This document shows, one piece after another, positions 62,453 through 64,000 of a stretch of 64,000 nt of DNA. The notes below the pieces were generated by a model, which saw only the letters and a program-made list of their open reading frames with translations, was not told the origin of the DNA and ran no database searches. Location of the stretch: assembly GCF_023544445.1 (NCBI RefSeq), contig NZ_JALPVJ010000008.1, positions 124,001 to 188,000 of the forward strand, written 5' to 3'. Every line of letters begins with the position of its first letter. Within the stretch, counting starts at the first letter, position 1. A program made the position numbers and the translations under genes. Source of the stretch: Actinoplanes sp. M2I2 (lineage in GTDB: Bacteria; Actinomycetota; Actinomycetes; Mycobacteriales; Micromonosporaceae).

Positions 62453-63670
62453 TCAACCGAGGAAAGCATGTCCTTCCCCCCGGTACGTCGGGGCCGGCGT
62501 CGCTGACTCGCCGTCGATCAGGTGCACCTGGTTGACGTGCTCGCACAGCTCGCCGGCCTTGGCGTGACGGAACCAGACCCGGTCGCCCGGGCGCAGCGTG
62601 TCGGCCACCGCGCCGACCAGCGGCGTCTGCACCTCGCCGGGGCCCTCGTCCGGCTTGAACCTCAGGCCCGCGGGCAGGTAGGGCGTCGGTTGCCGGGACG
62701 TCTCGGCCGGTCCCGAGGCGATCCAGCCGCCGCCGAGCACGGTGGCGATCCGCGGCGCCGGGCGGCGTACGACACTGAGCGCGAAGAACGCGGCCGGGGT
62801 CGGGCGCCACGCCGAGTAGGCGTCGAACAACGTCGGGCCGTACAGGCCGGAACCGGCGGTGACCTCGGTGACCACCGGGTCCGCGCCGCTCACGGCCACG
62901 CTCCCGGTGCCCCCGGCGTTGACGAACTCGAGGTCGGCCACCTCGCGGACGGCGGCCACGGCTTCGGCGCGCCGGCGCAGGATCTCCGGGAACGAACGCG
63001 ACTGCATGAGGCGGATCGCGCGGCCGCGCAGCGCCCGGCCGGGCGGCAGGTCACCCAGTCCGGCGATCTGGGCCTCGTACGACATCATCCCGACCAGCGT
63101 GAAGCCGGGCCGCGCGACCAGCCGGCGAGCCAGCGAGGCGGCCTGGCCGGCCGAGTGCACGGGGGAGCGGCGTACGCCCAGATGCAGCGGACCGGCGGGA
63201 CGCCACGACGAGTCGAGATCCAGACAGAGACGCACCGCCGGACGGTCACCCGGAGGGGTCACCTGATCGACCAGATCGAGGTGCGACGGGTGATCCACCA
63301 TGATCGTGATCGCCGCGGCCAGCCCGGCATCGGCGGTCAGCTCGCGCAGGCCGGTGCGATCGGCCGACGGGTACGCCACCAGGACGTCATCGCTGACGCC
63401 GGAGCGCACCAGCCAGATCGCCTCGGGCACCGTGTACGCCATGACGCCGCGCCAGCCGGGCTTGGCCAGCACACGTTCCAGCAGCGTGCGGCAGCGCACC
63501 GACTTGCTGGCGACCCGCAGCGGCTTGCCCTGCGACCGCGCGGCCAACTGATCGGCGTTGTCGTCGAAGGCCGCCAGGTCGACGGCGGCGACGGGCGTCT
63601 CGAGGTGTCCGGTGGCCCGGTCGAGCCGCTCCTTCAGGGCAGTGCGGTCGGCTGTGCGGTCGGCGATCAC
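62453..63670 (-). CDS. PLP-dependent alanine racemase-fold aldolase/deaminase (D-threonine aldolase-like)
   Basis: 405 residues with a GTG start. Fold-type III barrel with the PLP lysine K56 in PLRVASKSVRC; SGVSDDVLVAYPSADR and GFTLVGMMSYEAQIAGLG fit the amino-acid deaminase/aldolase group. C-terminal HAKAGELCEHVNQVHLIDG resembles the metal-binding His/Cys site of D-threonine aldolases. Likely cleaves or deaminates a D-hydroxy amino acid; substrate uncertain. Confidence 0.87.
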   Translation of the reverse strand: MIADRTADRTALKERLDRATGHLETPVAAVDLAAFDDNADQLAARSQGKPLRVASKSVRCRTLLERVLAKPGWRGVMAYTVPEAIWLVRSGVSDDVLVAYPSADRTGLRELTADAGLAAAITIMVDHPSHLDLVDQVTPPGDRPAVRLCLDLDSSWRPAGPLHLGVRRSPVHSAGQAASLARRLVARPGFTLVGMMSYEAQIAGLGDLPPGRALRGRAIRLMQSRSFPEILRRRAEAVAAVREVADLEFVNAGGTGSVAVSGADPVVTEVTAGSGLYGPTLFDAYSAWRPTPAAFFALSVVRRPAPRIATVLGGGWIASGPAETSRQPTPYLPAGLRFKPDEGPGEVQTPLVGAVADTLRPGDRVWFRHAKAGELCEHVNQVHLIDGESATPAPTYRGEGHAFLG

Positions 63671-63827
63671 GTCAGCACGGTATCGCCGTTACCGGCAATG
63701 CGAAACCGGTTCACTTCTTCGATACCCGAACGAGGGTCCCCTGGCCACGGGAGACCGCCCGATAGAGTGCACCTGCACAATCACGGGAGGTACGGCCATC
63801 GACAGCGAAAAGCGGGACTCCGGACCG

Positions 63828-64000
63828 GTGGACCTGTCCGGCGCGGCGGCGCTGCGCTCGGTGCTGCGCATCCGGCCGTTCCGCCGTCTCTGGCTCGTGC
63901 TCGGCCTCGCCTCCTTCGGCGACTGGATCGGCCTGCTCGCCACCGGCATCTTCGCCGCGGCCCAGTTCCAGAGCAGCGCCGGCCAGGGCGCGGCGTTCGG
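63828..64000 (+). CDS. MFS transporter, N-terminus only (runs off window)
   Basis: At least 57 residues. Motif VLRIRPFRRLWLVLGLASFG followed by DWIGLLATGIFAAAQF is the first membrane helix of an MFS drug-type transporter. The canonical start is GTG 63828 (VDLSGAAALRSVL). However, a perfect GGGAGG ribosome binding site (63785-63790) fits better with an in-frame ATC at 63798 (IDSEKRDSGPVDLSG), a rare start codon. A TAGAGT -10-like element lies at 63763-63768. Substrate unknown. Confidence 0.75.
   Translation, partial: MDLSGAAALRSVLRIRPFRRLWLVLGLASFGDWIGLLATGIFAAAQFQSSAGQGAAF

Overview
The window is high-GC actinomycete chromosome, most likely from the family Micromonosporaceae (Actinoplanes-like). 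The evidence is roughly 70% GC with strong third-position GC, frequent GTG starts, 4-bp GTGA/ATGA gene overlaps, and gene neighbourhoods typical of Actinobacteria: mqnC-menG-menJ-nuo, and an acs-ephE-tad-helicase-bldG-hppA-topA block that recalls M. tuberculosis Rv3646c-Rv3670 and S. coelicolor SCO3543-SCO3563. These resemblances are from memory; no search was run. I see no transposase, integrase, tRNA, rRNA or CRISPR array.

Layout. 1-3644 (minus): a SWIM zinc-finger protein (cut by the window edge) and an SNF2 helicase, divergent from mqnC. 3787-25262: a respiratory block with futalosine-pathway mqnC, menG, a menJ-like reductase, a complete 14-gene nuoA-N operon, and on the opposite strand a polyprenyl diphosphate synthase that probably makes the quinone side chain. 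25263-30484: accessory genes (MFS transporter, IclR regulator, zinc-finger anti-sigma protein, RarD-type permease, GNAT acetyltransferase, small membrane protein). 30610-37425: a small type VII secretion (ESX) locus with eccE divergent from two WXG100 genes, followed by a long Pro-rich SseB-domain protein and a translationally coupled partner. 37422-43784: an epoxide-hydrolase-like protein lacking its nucleophile, a lipoprotein, acs, a degenerate Fic-like protein, a PH-domain membrane protein and a HAD phosphatase. 44095-52100: a STAS protein and the 'helicase/secretion neighbourhood' Tad pilus operon, convergent with a DECH-box helicase. 52269-60360: bldG and its ATPase partner, membrane pyrophosphatase hppA, a lipoprotein, an acidic hypothetical protein and topA. 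60362-64000: a sugar-lactone oxidase, a TetR regulator, a D-threonine-aldolase-like enzyme and the start of an MFS gene.

How the genes work together. MqnC, MenG, MenJ and the prenyl synthase supply and tailor menaquinone, the electron acceptor of the adjacent complex I. The Tad genes encode a pilin, its ATPase, inner-membrane platform proteins and pseudopilins. BldG and its ATPase partner form a partner-switching pair of the kind that governs development and stress in filamentous actinomycetes.

Most unusual signal. Several unrelated genes (24228, 25536, 30610 and 53062 ends) are followed at once by short tandem repeats whose unit resembles the gene's own last codons including the stop codon. 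Effective periods (34, 34, 14, 17 bp) are not multiples of three, so repeated stop codons fall in different reading frames. A separate 5x18-bp repeat runs directly into the ribosome binding site of the pilin gene.
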